DNA of 64,000 nucleotides, from contig MARA01000028.1 of NCBI GenBank assembly GCA_001792895.1, positions 372,001-436,000 on the forward strand, written 5' to 3'. The DNA is from Lentinus brumalis (taxonomy: Eukaryota > Basidiomycota > Agaricomycetes > Polyporales > Polyporaceae). Shown piece after piece: positions 43,331 through 56,602 of the stretch. Position 1 is the stretch's first letter. Every line of letters begins with the position of its first letter. The notes under the pieces were generated by a model. It had not been told where the DNA came from and ran no database searches. It saw nothing but the letters and a program-made list of their open reading frames with translations. Position numbers and translations under genes: made by a program.

Positions 43331-46300
43331 CACGGTAGGACTCGCGCACAACATGGTGTGTGCGGCGCGGCGGCGGGCGTGCGGGCTGCCCGTCTGCTCG
43401 CCCCTCGCCGCAGTGCAGCACCCGCAGCGGGGTCGAGACGGTGGGGGAGGAGAGCTCGAGGAGGACGAGGATCTGCGGCCTCCCGATACCCGCTGGATCT
43501 CGCGCAGTCGAGATTCGCGTGCCGGACGAGGGACGCTACTCGGGCGACGGCCCCGGACTGCCGCACGTCGTCGAGCTCGGGCCCCAGGTACGTGCCTGCG
43601 TTCCTGGTGTGGCTGTTCCTTGCCCGGGAATCTGCAATCGCGCGACTCAATCTCGCCTAGGGCGTGTCCCGGAGCAGTGTTCACGTTGGACGATACGTAC
43701 CCGTTGGACTCGCTCGCACTGAGCCGCTACTCGGACGCGCTCGAGTTCGCCGGGTCTCGACGCAATCTCACCGACTCGATGCTCTGGCTTCAAGCAGCCG
43801 GGATCTCGAGATACAACTTGCCTCGACGCCGTGCTGACAAGGACTCGGCAGCCGACGCTCCGCCATTCGCCCGCAGACATGCCAGAAGAGTCCAACACGA
43901 ACTCCGCGTCTCCAGCAGCGCAGCGCATCGAGATGTCGCCTGTCGCAGGCCGCTCCGGGCAGCTGTGCAGCGCTGATCGGCTGCAGCGACACAATACTCG
44001 GACACCGTCACGCACAAGATTCGTCCGGGCGATGCTCGACTGCCCACGCTACTCGGACACTCAAACCTCGGCTTCAAGCGTCCGCCGGCAGCCTCGACGT
44101 GCCCCTGGAACACCGCGCCGCAAAATTCGCACATACGCGGAGCACACGGATGAGCAGGTGCGCAATCTGTCCTCAGTTGTGGCTGCTTTGCTGTGCCTGA
44201 CGTCTCCCGAGAGCCCAGCTTCACGGCGGTCTAGGATCCCACGCGACACTCCGTCTATTCGGACGATACACGACTTCTGGAAGAGACACTCGGCGACCGT
44301 GCTGTTGCGCACACTGCCCGCAGGCCCGGCGTGTCGGAGCTTGAGGCTAGTCTGCAGAGCTGACTTCCAGCTATGCAAGACGCGGCTGCAGGCACCGGAT
44401 CTCGAGATGAAGGCGAAGTAAGTGGTTGCTTAGTTGCTTCGGAAGCCGCATTGACATACTCTACAGGACTCTTCAGACGCTGCTCCCCCGTGCCGCGTAG
44501 TCGCGGCGTCGCAGGCATACCTGAAGGGGCCGTTGCAGCGCCCCGACGTCGGGGCGCATCAAGATCTCGCCTGGCCAGGCGCTGTTCTGCTGGTGCGAAT
44601 AATTGCGCGTTGCTCGGAAGGAGCTCGAAATGCTCAGCTGCCTGGGAGATCACCAGAAGAGTCCAGTCCCCGCTGTTGCCCAGCGTTATGGGGATCAGTG
44701 CCGCTCAAGTGATGTCTCCCAAGTGCGCGTTGCGGTACAATATCCATCAGGTGGTCGACACCGAGTTGGAAGTTCGTGAAGGTTTCACGTCGTGCAGTTG
44801 CATTTTCGGCGTGTCTCGCGTCGCCGGTAAGCACCGTGGTAATCTCACAACTGCGCAAGCCCTCATGAAGTGCAGCCACGGCAGGAAGTGTCGCCAATCT
44901 GGGCACTCCACGGTGCGATCTCACTTATCCCCGTCACTGGGAGCTCTCGTGTTTACCGGATGCCCGTTAGAGGCGACATCTGGTACGTCTATCCGATCTT
45001 CACGCCCTGCGTCAGGCTGACGAACCAGGCTGGGATGCAGGACACTCTCGGCCCGTGCTCGCTTCTCTCGCTATCGACGCGAAGCCACCGTCGTACACCA
45101 CCATCAACATCGGACTCGCGTAGCTCTCTCAGACACCCTTCCGCTGTGACTTGTCCGCCGATGCTGCGTGCATCGTTCGCCTCTCCGCCGGCCATCTGGT
45201 GCCCGCCCTCACCGACCCTCTGTACCTGGCAAGAACAGCCGTGCCGACTCCGCAGAGCAGGATGTGCATTCCTGTGTCGATGCCAGTGCTGCGTGCATCG
45301 TTCGCCTCTCCGCCGACCATCTGGTGCCCGTCCTCACCGACCCTCTGTATCACCTGGCAAGAACAGCGATGTCGACTCCGCAGAGCAGGATGTGCGATTC
45401 CTGTGTCGAGTACCAGCATACCATCGGGAAGCCGCGTTGCCTCGACTTGATGGATAATTTTCTGTGCGGGGAAGCGAAGGCGAGCATTCTGATCGGAATA
45501 AGACTGTCCGGCCGCCCTCTTTATGGCGTCTGGACGCTTCCTTGCATGCTGACTATGATTCAGAGTGGCGAATTGCTGCGAAGCCGGCGCAGTGCGCTAG
45601 GCAAGCTCATCAAGACGAGCTCAAGGTCTTCCGACGCTGCACTATCAGGATCCTCCCTCCGTTCTCAGCCAGACGCGACCGGCCCTGAGGCTCTCGGTCG
45701 GAGCGCAATAACTACGCCAGCTTGTTTGCACGCGCAGTACGTCATCCATGTCTCGAGGAGCAGTCTGAAGCACCGTTCTCGCGTTGCGCTTGAAGGCAGC
45801 GCGGCGTCTGCCGTACGTCTCTGTTCCGAGCCGAGAGGTGCTCTCACAGTGAGGAACTGCTGACGCAGGTACCAGAGGCAGACTACAGCAAAGGCTCTGG
45901 AAGGCCGTGCTCGGATCAGTATGTACGCAGCAGCGCTGCATGCTGCGTAGTAAGCACACGCTTGCGGAAATCAGTCACAAATGAAACCTTTGCAGTACTC
46001 TAGTCAAGTCTCATCCCGAAAGCTTCCAACCAGTCTCAAGAACCGATAGGCGTCCCTCGCGTCGACGGCCGTGGAGCTCGTCCGACACCTTCAAGCGTAT
46101 GTCTCCGAGTTCCTGGAGGCCTCTGTCGCATGGTCTGCTCGTCGAACGACGGCAAGTACGCAGCTCTTTCAGACACGCATCAAATTGCGTCGCTCACTCT
46201 GTCCAACAGCTCAAAAAGATGGGAACAGGTAAACGCATCACCGTAGCTCGGGTCTCTTCTCAATCCATGGCAACTTACGTGTCCCTGGTAGGCACGCAGC

Positions 46301-47600
46301 CCGTCAAGAACGGTGATCGCGCCTTAGATGCCGGCGGGCTCCCGGACGCGCTGTCTCAAGAGGTGCGTACGCGATTCCGGCCTCATGCAGTCGCTCCGTA
46401 CTGACGCAGCGCCCACAGCAATCTCGACAGCCGTGCGTCTGACATGTTGTCTTCTAGCATAGACATACACACCGGACGACCGTGACGTCAAGAGTGGGCG
46501 CGGCTACCACGCATGGCCGTCCGTTCATTCAGCACTGTACTGTGAGTGATCGCGTGCGGCTTGCAGCCGCTGAATTACTGCTCTACAGGCATCCTGTTCG
46601 GCACGACGTCTGGAGCACCTTCGCGTGGCTTCGGATGCGACATCCATGGCCTAGGTCGTGCGTCTCAGGTGCCGTGTCTGCTCGAGTGTCCTCCTCCGAA
46701 CCCCGACGCCGCTGGGAGTCGTTGCCCATGCATTGCACGACACTGCACCCATGTGTGTGCACACTCCGTGTCAGACCGATGTCTTGCGCACGCGCGAAGC
46801 TCGTTACTCGTCTCTTACCTCGTGTCGACTGGGAACTCCGCCATCAAAGCATGCGGCCTTCAAGCGTTCCGACGCAGGTGCTTCCCTGGTTCCTTACTAA
46901 CGATGCACGTTCCGCAAGTCCCGTACACAACTCGGTCCGTCGCACGCACTCCCTTTCCAGACACTTCTTGCACGCTAACGCCGATGACGGCGACTATCGT
47001 CTGAACAGGCATCATACCAGTGACCGGGTATGCTTCCGAGTTCATGCACCGCAGACCGCAACTGTCGACTGCTCCTCCTAAGATACACCAAGGACATCCA
47101 TCGTGCAATGCTCTCGCTCACAGGCAATCATGCTCACTCATTCCCGTACGAATGTACGAACACCGCCCGCACCGCATCGAGCCCTCAACATTCAGGACGG
47201 CACATCGCTTCGTTCCCCGGTGCGCACTCAGGGTTTGATCGCTCAGTTCGCCCTGCGCTTACGTCCGCATCTCGTCGTCTATGCCCATGCATGATGGCGT
47301 CTCTACGCTCGTTTGCTATGCTGAACTTGCAGCATCTTGTGTCGCCATGCGATGCGCTTCTGACTGCCATGTTCACTGTCCTTCGACTTGAGCTGTATAG
47401 CGGCCGGACGCGTCCGGACCAGCGTTCAGTCCACAAGCTCGTCTCCAGCTACGCATTCTCGCGAATGGTGCCGGAATCGGTCCCAGGCCTTCCATGATAT
47501 TGGTGCGAGATTCAATCGCACTGTAATGAAGTCTCGCAGTCGGCGACTCGGACTGACAATCTAGATACATATGTCATGTAGTATGTACTGTGGAATACAG
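43331..47600 (+). other. Copy 1 interior: unrecognised, partly exon-like sequence
   Basis: Many plus-strand ORFs with protein-like pieces occur, e.g. VEIRVPDEGRYSGDGPG near 43,515, FTLDDTYPLDSLALSRYSD near 43,685, and an open frame 45,168-45,863 around ACIVRLSADHLVPVLTD. GT/AG sites abound, but I could not build one phased gene, and indels between duplication copies break several of these frames. I think it is one or more decayed multi-exon genes; an active, rapidly evolving gene is not excluded. Confidence 0.4.
45163..45412. repeat. 125-bp tandem duplication (copy 1)
   Basis: GCTGCGTGCATCGTTCGCC starts at 45,163 and 45,288; each unit continues through ACTCCGCAGAGCAGGATGTG. The two halves differ by a few bases. 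The duplication is also in copy 3 (about 63,617) but single in copy 2 (about 54,288). Confidence 0.9.
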
Positions 47601-47607
47601 GAATGTC

Positions 47608-48235
47608 CTACTCAGAGTCGTCAGCGCCGTCCGGGACGACAGCAGGCGTCTTGACGACTTTCATCCTCAGCTTCTTCGACCGAGTCGCGGGGTCGCGCCT
47701 CCGCCCTCTCACGACGTTGTAGTCGGACCGTCTCCTGCGAGCCGGCCTGTCAAACAAGCCTGCAGCGTCGAATGCGGCCATCTCTGTCGCGGTCGCGTGC
47801 CGGAAGCCAGCGGCGCGGCGTTTCCACCGGATCCAGAGGAGCTCGAGCAGAGCGAGGCTGCCGGAGGCGTTGCCGGGGTCGCAGAACGGGACGAGTTCGA
47901 CCGGCCAGCGGTCGACGAGGATACCGTACTTGTGGACGATGTGCAGCCAGTACGTCTTGTAGTGCATCTGGGCTGCAGGGTTCCCAGTGATCTCACCTAA
48001 AGAAGGGATGTCGATGGGTGAGCATGCGGCGACGTCTGGAAGCACACTCACAAAGACGTTTCGTGATGATCCTGCGCAGCCTTGCACAGATCCATGCGAC
48101 TCGCTGGTCGTAGTTCATAGTATCGTGGACTGGAGGGTACAGTGTGCGCAGTCAGCCGCACTGTCCTACGTCTGTGCGTCCTGCTCACCTCGTTCTGGTC
48201 CGTCAGGAGTATGGTAACAATGCAGGGAGCTCTGC
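47608..48235 (-). pseudogene. C-terminal part of an Agaricomycete unknown family, copy 1
   Basis: Minus strand: a coding piece MNYDQRVAWICARLRRIIT (near 48,118), a short intron with GTGAGT and CAG ends, then EITGNPAAQMHYKTYWLHIV, KYGILVDRWPVELVPF and a basic tail ending at 47,608. The QMHYKTY...GWP-like block recalls a widespread basidiomycete family of unknown function. The upstream exon (APCIVTILLTDQNE) is one base out of phase with this exon, while in copy 2 the matching exon (APCIVAILLTDAAR) joins in phase, so copy 1 looks frameshifted. No full-length protein is seen. Confidence 0.5.
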
Positions 48236-50870
48236 AGAGCTCCCGCCATAAATCGCTCGCTTCCACCGCTTGAGTGCTGCATTCCGATGTCAAGCCTTCC
48301 CGAAATACGACCGCCCCCTCCGAGTCTGTTGGCACGGCGCTCCTCGGACCTCAGGAAGCTTGTCTTCACAGTATGGAGCAGTTTAGCCATGGCGAGGATC
48401 TCGACATGCACAACATGGACATTCGCAACAGCGCTGGCCGTTCGATCCAGAAAGACGGTCAGAACCACGAACCGACATCTACATCTTGGGCTGCAGACCT
48501 TCAAGCTTCAAGACTGAGGACGCACGGTCCGGGATAGTCTCGCTTGTGCCTCATGGCCTGATCTTGGGCCGCACTCACTGACGGCGCCGCTGGAGCACGG
48601 TGTGTTCACTGTCCGCGCGACCGCTTGGATCTCTGATGTACAAGAGCAGCAGGATACAGCAAACTGCTACACTCGGACGACCTGTCCTCTCGGCCATGGC
48701 AAGCTCAAAACGCCGTGCTCCGCCGCAACGAAGAGACCTGGCGGCGATCACAGGACACGCAAGAATTTGGACTTCACAACATGTCATTGCGAGCAGAAAT
48801 GACGGACACGATACAATGTACCTACGCGGCTCGCACGCACGTCACGACGCAAGCGGTAGCTACGCAGTCCAGAGGCCGAGACTCCGCTGGCATGTGCGCA
48901 CCCCAGGGCTGGCCAACGTGCAACGATCCCTCGCCGACGCAAGCCGTGGCAATCGACGCCGTCCGGACGACGCTCTCTCGCCGTGGCGGATGTGGCAAGA
49001 GGCCGTCGCCGAACCTGCGCGACATGCACACGCACAAGACGGTCGAGCGTGTGCAAAGCTCTCCGCTCCCTGCCGCCTGCGTGCATCTCCCAAGTCCCGC
49101 CGCGAACACGTCCGGGTCGACACGCTATTCCCGCTTCACGCTCGCAGCGAGGTGAGCGTCCGCACCGCCGACGTCGCTGCGACGCGGCTGGATCCGTCCC
49201 TGCCGACGTCACGATCCTGTTCCTGCTCTCCCAACTGAGTCCTACCCCATCGCGGTCGTTCTCCGTGCCGCCCGATGGGTGCAGCGATACTGCAGAACCC
49301 GGCTCTGCAGCACACCTCCCTGTCTCCAGTCGCCGGCTGGGGTTGGGCAACTGCATGTGCGAGTGCCGCGAGAGGCTGCCGTCTGTCGACCTTGGACCTT
49401 GTTGCGTATCTCCGTCAAGCAGATGGTCTGCTCGCCGAGCTCGGAGCCTCCACGACGCGGCGTCGGACCCATGAACGCAGGAGCATGACGCGGGCGACCG
49501 TGGTCGACGGCCGTGCTGCCACGAGCTGCGAAGTTCGCCGTCCCGAGTTGCAGAACGCAACGCGCTGCTCGTAGCGCTGGGAGAGCGTGTCGAGACGGCG
49601 GCGAACGCGGAGGCGAGCAGCTGCACTGCGCAGACGAGAGCTCCTCGACCCGAGCGGCGACTTGCGGGGACGCGCCGCGCGTGCTCTGTTTGTGCGAAGG
49701 TAGCGGTCGATAAAGACTGGTTGGAGCGCTGTGTGCACGGTCAGCACCCTCTCCCACCAACGCCCCCGTTCGCTCACCTGTTCCCTCGCCGCCGCCGTGC
49801 TGTCGCTGTCAGCCCTCGTCGCTGTTCATCCTCCCTCAGCACTCACCTCGCCCACTCACCTTGTTCCGCAGCTTCGTCGTCTTCGTCGTCGTCGACTGCG
49901 TTTATCGTGCGCCGCATGGCTGCCTCCTACTGGTGCGTCGCTCACGTCTGTGTGCAGTTCTGTGCTGATACCGAACGCGTGGACCGTCCGCGACCTACCC
50001 TGTTTAGTTGAGCAACGACGTGAGTTCTGTACGAGTTTCGTATGCTGGCCCAGACTGACGTACTTTGCAGGGTTGTTCGCGGTGCATTGAGATGCCGGTA
50101 CGTTCTTCCCGGCGCGTTGAACCTCGATGAGGTGCTGACGTCCAAATTCGATAGACGGGCCGTCGGCCTCTGAGGCACGCGCAGTGAGGGCTGGGGAGCG
50201 CGCAGTGGGCAGGAGGACGGGCTGTCTTGGGCTTGAGGTGCGCAACAACTCGCGAGCGCTGCGGTGCGAGGAGAGCCGCACAGACGCGTGTCCCGGTGTG
50301 TCGACAGTGCGAGGGACGAAGGGGAGGTACGTGGGTGCGGGGTGGGTAGAAGACGCACGCGGGGGCCGTAGTTTGCGGACGGCTGTGGGAGTAACAGTCG
50401 ATTAGTACTAGCGTCCGGGGGAGGTCGGCATACGCACCGTTGTCTCGCGTATGCCGACGCTGGATGTGTCCTGAGCTGGAGCTGCGACAGGACATTTGGT
50501 GAGCGGTATGTATGCTCACCACGCTTGGGCCAATCGGGTAGGGAGTTGCCCTATGCGTCCAGAGATGATATGTGAAGGTTAGATGTCGCATACACTTAGT
50601 GGAAAAGGACTTGCCGCTGTCGAGCCGCATACAGCGGCCGGACTGGAGGGAGAGGGAGCATCGCAGGAACAAGGGCGGAAGCGAGAACAGAGCGGCGAAC
50701 GCTGGAGGAGATAGTACGAGAGGCGTCGAGATGTGTCCTTGGATGCGCTTTGGCGGGAGATGCGCACGACGCGGGCGCCTGTGACGGGCCAATGGGAGCT
50801 CTTGAGAAATCGAGCTTCGGACGTCGAAGCGGGGCGGATGCGTCTCCCGTCGCCTGCCAGATCATGCAAA
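48236..50870. other. Copy 1 right part: GC-rich, no clear gene
   Basis: Long overlapping ORFs on both strands reflect high GC. A plus-strand frame resembling a coiled coil (RQADGLLAELGAS, then in copy 2 VAERDALLVALGERVETAA) is interrupted here near 49,520 by a missing base relative to copy 2. No phased gene model could be made. Confidence 0.4.
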
Positions 50871-51629
50871 GCCGTCAAGTATCGAGGATCAGAGGAGAGT
50901 TGCTGGCACTGTGCACTAAGCCAGAGTCATGGTGAGTGCGCGGGCTGGTCGGACCCCAAACACTGGGAGACCCCGGAAAGCTACATGTGTATGTGAAGAC
51001 GCTTAGCCACTTCTCCTCCTACTACTTAGCTCCTACTCCCCCTTCCAGTCCGCCGTCGTCCTCGTCGTGTTGTTCATCCGCACGCACACTCGTCATACTA
51101 GCTCTACAGGAGCTTCATCAATGCTCGTACGAATATTTTTCAGGTGTGTTTAACATACGTTTGACACCACAACCTTGCCTCGTCGAGGCTGGTCGGGTAG
51201 CTGCAACGAGTGTCCTGGTCGTGTACTGTGCTGCTGCATGGGCCAGGGTATATTACGGCTTCCGCTGGAGCTCTACTATGTCCTTAGCTACTTGCCGTTG
51301 CTCCATATCTCCAGCGGTTCATCTCACGGTCATTCCGGCCTCGTGTACTAGTACAATAGTAGCCTTTACCACGACCACGGCGGTCATCAGATTGCTCCGG
51401 ACTCACGCTTGCACCCCAGTTCTAGCTTCGGAGACCGGGTTAACATCCAGGCCTCGTTGTCTGTGCATGTCCAGACCGCACGAGCATGGCTCCGGCGAAG
51501 GGTAGGTCTTCAAATACGTGAGCTATCGTTCCGTTGGTCGACGATCCGTTCCACCATCCGCGATACACTCCCGTTCCCCTCCCTTCCTCCTTTTCCTTCT
51601 TCCTCTTCTCCTGCTCGCAACTCCTCACC

Positions 51630-52456
51630 ATGGTTGCTGGCGATTCTCAGGTACCTTCCACTCCGGCTGAGGGCTCCGCGCAGGAGCGCAACGCCTTGCC
51701 TCAGTACGGATTCGGCGCCGACGTCGCCTTCGACCAGCTTGTCGAGAGCAATCCCTTCCTCTTCCGGATTCACACTCCCAAGGAGCCCTCCCCTTTCTAC
51801 GACAAGACCGAGCCGTACTTCGTCGGGCAGGCGTTCGCGGACAATGTCTCAGGTTCGGCCTTCCGAGCATCGAGCGTCTCCCCTTATCGTGCCCCATCGA
51901 CGTACACGTACCAGGACGTCTCGCAACATATGGACTGGACGACCAGAGCGACCTCTCCGTTCGTGTCTACCTCGTTCAGCTTCGCATGGGCCATTTGGGA
52001 GGCGACGAGGCGGTACCATCATGGGTTGAAGCACTCGGTGGAAATTGCTATCATCGATGCGAAAGCTTTGTCTGGGCGGGCTGTTACCGCTGTCGAGTTG
52101 CTGCGACAAGGCGCACCCAAGGAGTAAGCAGCTCCCTACCTTACTCCATCTGACGCTCATGCTGACATTGGGCGAACAGCCGCCACGCCGACCATTGGAA
52201 GTGGTATCGGTACGCTCTCGAGGCGCAGGATGTCCTCATCTGGGGCTATGTTCCAGGCTCTGCTGTCCTAGCGTCAATTCCTCTTGCGCAGATCCTCTCG
52301 AAGCTGCCCTCATACTTCCTGAACCCCGACCCGTCGAACCTCAAGGACACCCCGATAAGCCGCGAAGAAGTACAGCTATCGCGTGTCTCGTTCGCACGGC
52401 CAGGGCAGACGTCCGTCGATAAAAGGGCGAGAAAAGGGCCTCTGTGGTGTATATAG
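51630..52456 (+). CDS. 256-aa protein, ART-fold-like (R-S-E pattern), copy 2
   Basis: Exons 51630-52123 and 52180-52456, same structure and length as copy 1. Visible protein differences are few: Pro90 to Ser, Lys in NLKDTP, and KRARKGP near the C-terminus in place of TRARKGC. The Arg46, Ser113-Thr114-Ser115 and Asp182 positions are unchanged. The stop falls in the same place. The leader and intron are also nearly identical, whereas sequence past the stop quickly collects indels. Confidence 0.7.
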
Positions 52457-55400
52457 CACGGTAGGACTCGCGCACAACATGGTGTGCGCGGCGCGGCGGC
52501 GTGCGTGCGGGCTGCCCGTCTGCTCGCCCCTCGCCGCAGTGAGCACCCGCAGCGGGGCGAGACGGCGGGGGAGGAGAGCTCGAGGAGGACGAGGATCTGC
52601 GGCCTCCCGATACCCGCTGGATCTCGCGCAGTCGAGATTCGCGTGCCGGACGAGGGACGCTACTCGGGCGACGGCCCCGGACTTGCCGCACGTCGTCGAG
52701 CTCGGGTCCCAGGTACGTGCCTGCGTTCCTGGTGCGGCTGTTCGTTGCCCGGGAATCTGCAATCGCGCGACTCAATCTCGCCTAGGGCATGTCCCGGAGC
52801 AGTGTTCACGTTGGACGATACGTACCCGTTGAACTCGGACGCGCTCCCCCAATGCTCAGTTTGCCGGGTCTCGACGTGATCTCGCCGACTTGAAGATGGC
52901 ATCAAGCAGCCGGGATCTCGAGATACAACTTGCCTCGAACGCCGTGCTAACAAGGACTCGGCAGCCGACGCTCCGCCATTCGCCCGCAGACATGCCAGAA
53001 GAGTCCAACACGAACTCCGCGTCTCCAGCAGCGCAGCGCATCGAGATGTCGCCTGTCGCAGGCCGCTCCGGGCAGCTGTGCAGCGCTGATCGGCTCCAGC
53101 GACACACTACTCGGACACCGTCACGCACAAGATTCGTCCGGGCGATGCTCGACTGCCCACGCTCCTCGGACACTCAAACCTCGGCTTCAAGCGTCCGCCG
53201 GCAGCCTCGACGTGCCCCTGGAACACCGCGCCGCAAAAATCGCACATACTCGGAGCACACGGATTAGCAGGTGCGCAATCTGTCCTCAGTTGTGGCTGCT
53301 TTGCGTCTCCCAAGTCTTCACGGCGGTCTAGGATCCCACGCGACACTCCGTCTGTTGCGACGATACGCGACTTCTGGGAGACGCACTCGGCGACCCGTGC
53401 TTTTGCGCACACTGCCCGCAGGCCCAGCGTGTCGGAGCTGGAGGCTAGTCTGCCGAGCTGACTTTCAGCTGTGCAAGACACGGCTGCAGGCACCCGGATC
53501 TCGAGATGATGGCGAAGTAAGTGGTTGCTTAGTTGCTCTGGAAGCCACATTGACGTATTCTACAGGAGTCTTCAGACGCTGCTCCCCCGGGCCCGTAGTC
53601 GCGGCGTCGCAGGCATACCTGAAGGGGCCGTTGCAGCGCCCCGACGTCGGGGCGCATCAAGATCTCGCCTGGCCAGGCGCTGTGATGCTGGTGCGAATAA
53701 TTACGCGTTGCTCGGAAGGAGCTCGAAATGCTCAGCTGCCCGCTTGTCCGAGCATCCGACCTCGCAGCCACATCTGGGAGATCACCAGAAGAGTCCAGTC
53801 CCCGCTGTTGCCCAGCGTTATGGGGATGTCTCGCAAGTGCGAGTCCACGCTCCACCCCATCAGGCTCGGCCCTCGTTGCGGCACAGTATCCATCAGGCGG
53901 TCGACACTTTCACGTCGCGCAGTTCCATTTTCGGCGTTTCTCGCGTCGCCGGTAAGCACCGTGGTAATCTCACAACTGCGCAAGCCCTCATGAAGTGCAG
54001 CCACGGCAGGAAGTGTCGCCGATCTGGGCACTCCACGGTGCGATCTCACTTATCCCCGTCACTGGGAGCTCTCGTGTTTACCGGATGCCCGTTAGAGGCG
54101 ACATCTGGTACGTCTATCCGATCTTCACGCCCTGCGTCAGGCTGACGAACCAGGCTGGGATGCAGGACACTCTCGGCCCGTGCTCGCTTCTCTCGCTATC
54201 GACGCGAAGCCACGGTCGTACACCACCGTCAACATCGGACTCGCGTAGCTCTCTCAGACACCCTTTCGCTGTGACTTGTCCGCCGATGCTGCGTGCATCG
54301 TTCGCCTCTCCGCCGGCCATCTGGTGCCCGTCCTCACCGACCCTCTGTATCACCTGGCAAGAACAGCGATGTCGACTCCGCAGAGCAGGATGTGCGATTC
54401 CTGTGTCGAGTACCAGCATACCATCGGGAAGCCGCGTTTCCTCGACTTGATGGATAATTTTCTGCGCGGGGAAGCGAAGGTGAGCATTCTGATCGGAATT
54501 CCACTGTCCGGCCGCCCTCGTGATGACGGTTCCTTGCATGCTGACTATGATTCAGAGTGGAGGACAACTACGGGCTCGCGACCAAGATGGCGAGGTGCTG
54601 CGAGGCCGGCGCAGTGCGCTAGGCAAGCTCATCAAGACGAGCTCGAGGCCCCCTTCGGTTCTCAGCCAGACGCGATCGGCCCTGAGGCTCTCGGGGGGAG
54701 CGCAATAACTACGCCAGCTTGTTCGCACGCTCAGTACATCATCCATGTCTCGAGTAGCAGTCTGAAGCACCGTTCTCGCGTTGCGCTTGAAGGCAGCGCG
54801 GCGTCTGCCGTACGTCTCTGTTCCGAGCCGAGGAGTTGCTCTCACAGTGAGGAACTGCTGACGCAGGTACCAGCTCTGGAAGGCCGTGCTCGGGTTTATT
54901 ATGAACGCAGCAGCGCTGCATGCTGCGTAGGCAGCACACGCTTGCGGAAATGAAACCTTTGCAGTTCGCTAGTCAAGTCTCATCCCGAAAGCTTCCAGCC
55001 GGTGTCAAGAATCAAGATGCGTCCCTCGCGTCGACGGCCGTGGAGCTCGTCCGACACCTTCACGCGTATGTCTCCGAGTTCCTGGAGGCCTCTGTCGCAT
55101 GGTCTGCTCGTCGAACGACGGCAAGTACGCAGTTCTTTCAGACTCGCATCAAATTGCGCCGCTCACTCAGTTCAACAGCTTTAGAAAGATGGGAACTGGT
55201 AAGCGCATCATCGTAGCTCGGGTCTCTTCTCAATCCATGGCAACTTACGTGTCCCTGGTAGGCACGCAGCCCGTCAAGAACGGTGATCGCATCTCAGATG
55301 CCGGCGGGCTCCCGCACGCGCTGTCTCAAGAGGTGCGTACGCGATTCCGGCCTCATGCAATCGCTCCGTACTGACGCAGCGCCCACAGCAGTCTCGACCG

Positions 55401-56602
55401 CCATTCGCCTGACATGTTGTCTTCCAGCATAGACATACACACCGGACGACCGTGACGTCAAGAGCGGGCGCGGCTACCAGGCATGGCCGTCCGTTCATTC
55501 AGCACTGTACTGTGAGCGATCGTGTGCGGCTTGCAGCCGCTGAACTACTTCTCTACAGGCATCCTGTTCGGCACGACGTCTGGAGCACCTTCGCGTGGCT
55601 TCGGATGCGACATCAATGGCGTAGGTCGTGCGTCTCAGGTGCCCTGTCCGCTCGAGTGTCCTCCTCCGAACCCCGACGCTGGTGGGATTCGTTGCCCATA
55701 CATTGCAGGACACTGCGCCCATGTGTGTGCACACTCATATCCAGACCGATGTCTTGCGCACGCGCGAAGCTCGTTACTCGTCTCTCACCTCGTGTTGACG
55801 GGGAACTCTGCCATCAAAGCATGCGGCCTTCAAGCGTTCCGACGCAGGTGCTTCCCTGGTTCCTTACTACCGATGCACGTTCCGCAAGTCCCGTACACAA
55901 CTCGGTTCGTCGCACGCACTCCCTTTCCAGACACTTCTTGCACGCTAACACCGTTGATGGCGACTATCGTCTGAACAGGCATCATACCAGTGACCAGGTA
56001 TGCTTCCAGAGTAGAGCTCAACAAGCCGATGAGGCTCGTGCACCGCAGACCGCAACTGTCGACTGCTCCTCCTAAGATACACCAAGGACATCCATCGTGC
56101 AAGGCTCTCGCTCACAGGCAATCATGCTCACTCATTCCCGTACGAATGTACGAACACCGCCCGCACCGCATCGAGCCCTCAACATTCAGGACGGCACATC
56201 GCTTCGTTTCCCGGTACGCACTCGAATTCTGATCGCTCAGTTCACCGTGCGCTTCCGTCCGCATCTCGTCGTCTATCCCCATGCATGATGGCGTTTCCAC
56301 GCTCGTTTGCTATGCTGAACTTGCACCATCTTGTGTCGCCATGCGATGCGCTTCTGACTGCCACGTTCATTGTCCTTCGACCTGAGCTGTATGGCGGCCG
56401 GACGTGTCCAGGACCAGCGTTCAGTGCACAAGCTCGTCTCCAGCTACGCATTCTCGCGAACGGCGCCGGCATCGGTCCCAGGCCTTCCATGATATTGGTG
56501 CGAGATTCAATCGCACTGTAACGAAGTCTGGCAGTCGGCGACTCGGACTGACAATCTAGATACATATGTGATGTAGTATGTACTCTGGAATACAGGAATG
56601 TC
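52457..56602 (+). other. Copy 2 interior: unrecognised, indel-rich
   Basis: Aligns with 43.3-47.6 kb. It has a one-base insertion near 52,682 that breaks the VEIRVPDEGRYSGDGPG frame, a shortened segment near 52,850, and a single unit of the 125-bp repeat. An open frame 54,276-54,953 (225 codons) corresponds to the 45,168 frame of copy 1. An ORF at 54,920-55,216 (ASLASTAVELVRHLHAYVSE) also has protein character. No full gene can be assembled. Confidence 0.4.

Larger units (their letters stand above)
41700..50870 (+). repeat. Segmental duplication copy 1 (~9.1 kb)
   Basis: Direct repeat unit. The same gene start recurs at 42,504, 51,630 and 60,977, i.e. spacings of 9,126 and 9,347 bp. Synteny inside the unit is kept: 256-aa gene, a long exon-like stretch on plus, then a minus-strand remnant near 47.6 kb and a GC-rich block near 50 kb. 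Left edge is approximate. Confidence 0.88.

Noticed and set aside
43331..47600. Cytochrome P450 or WD40/NLR-type gene in the module interior
   Set aside because: Looked for the P450 heme-binding Cys motif and regular WD repeats; neither is present in a usable frame.
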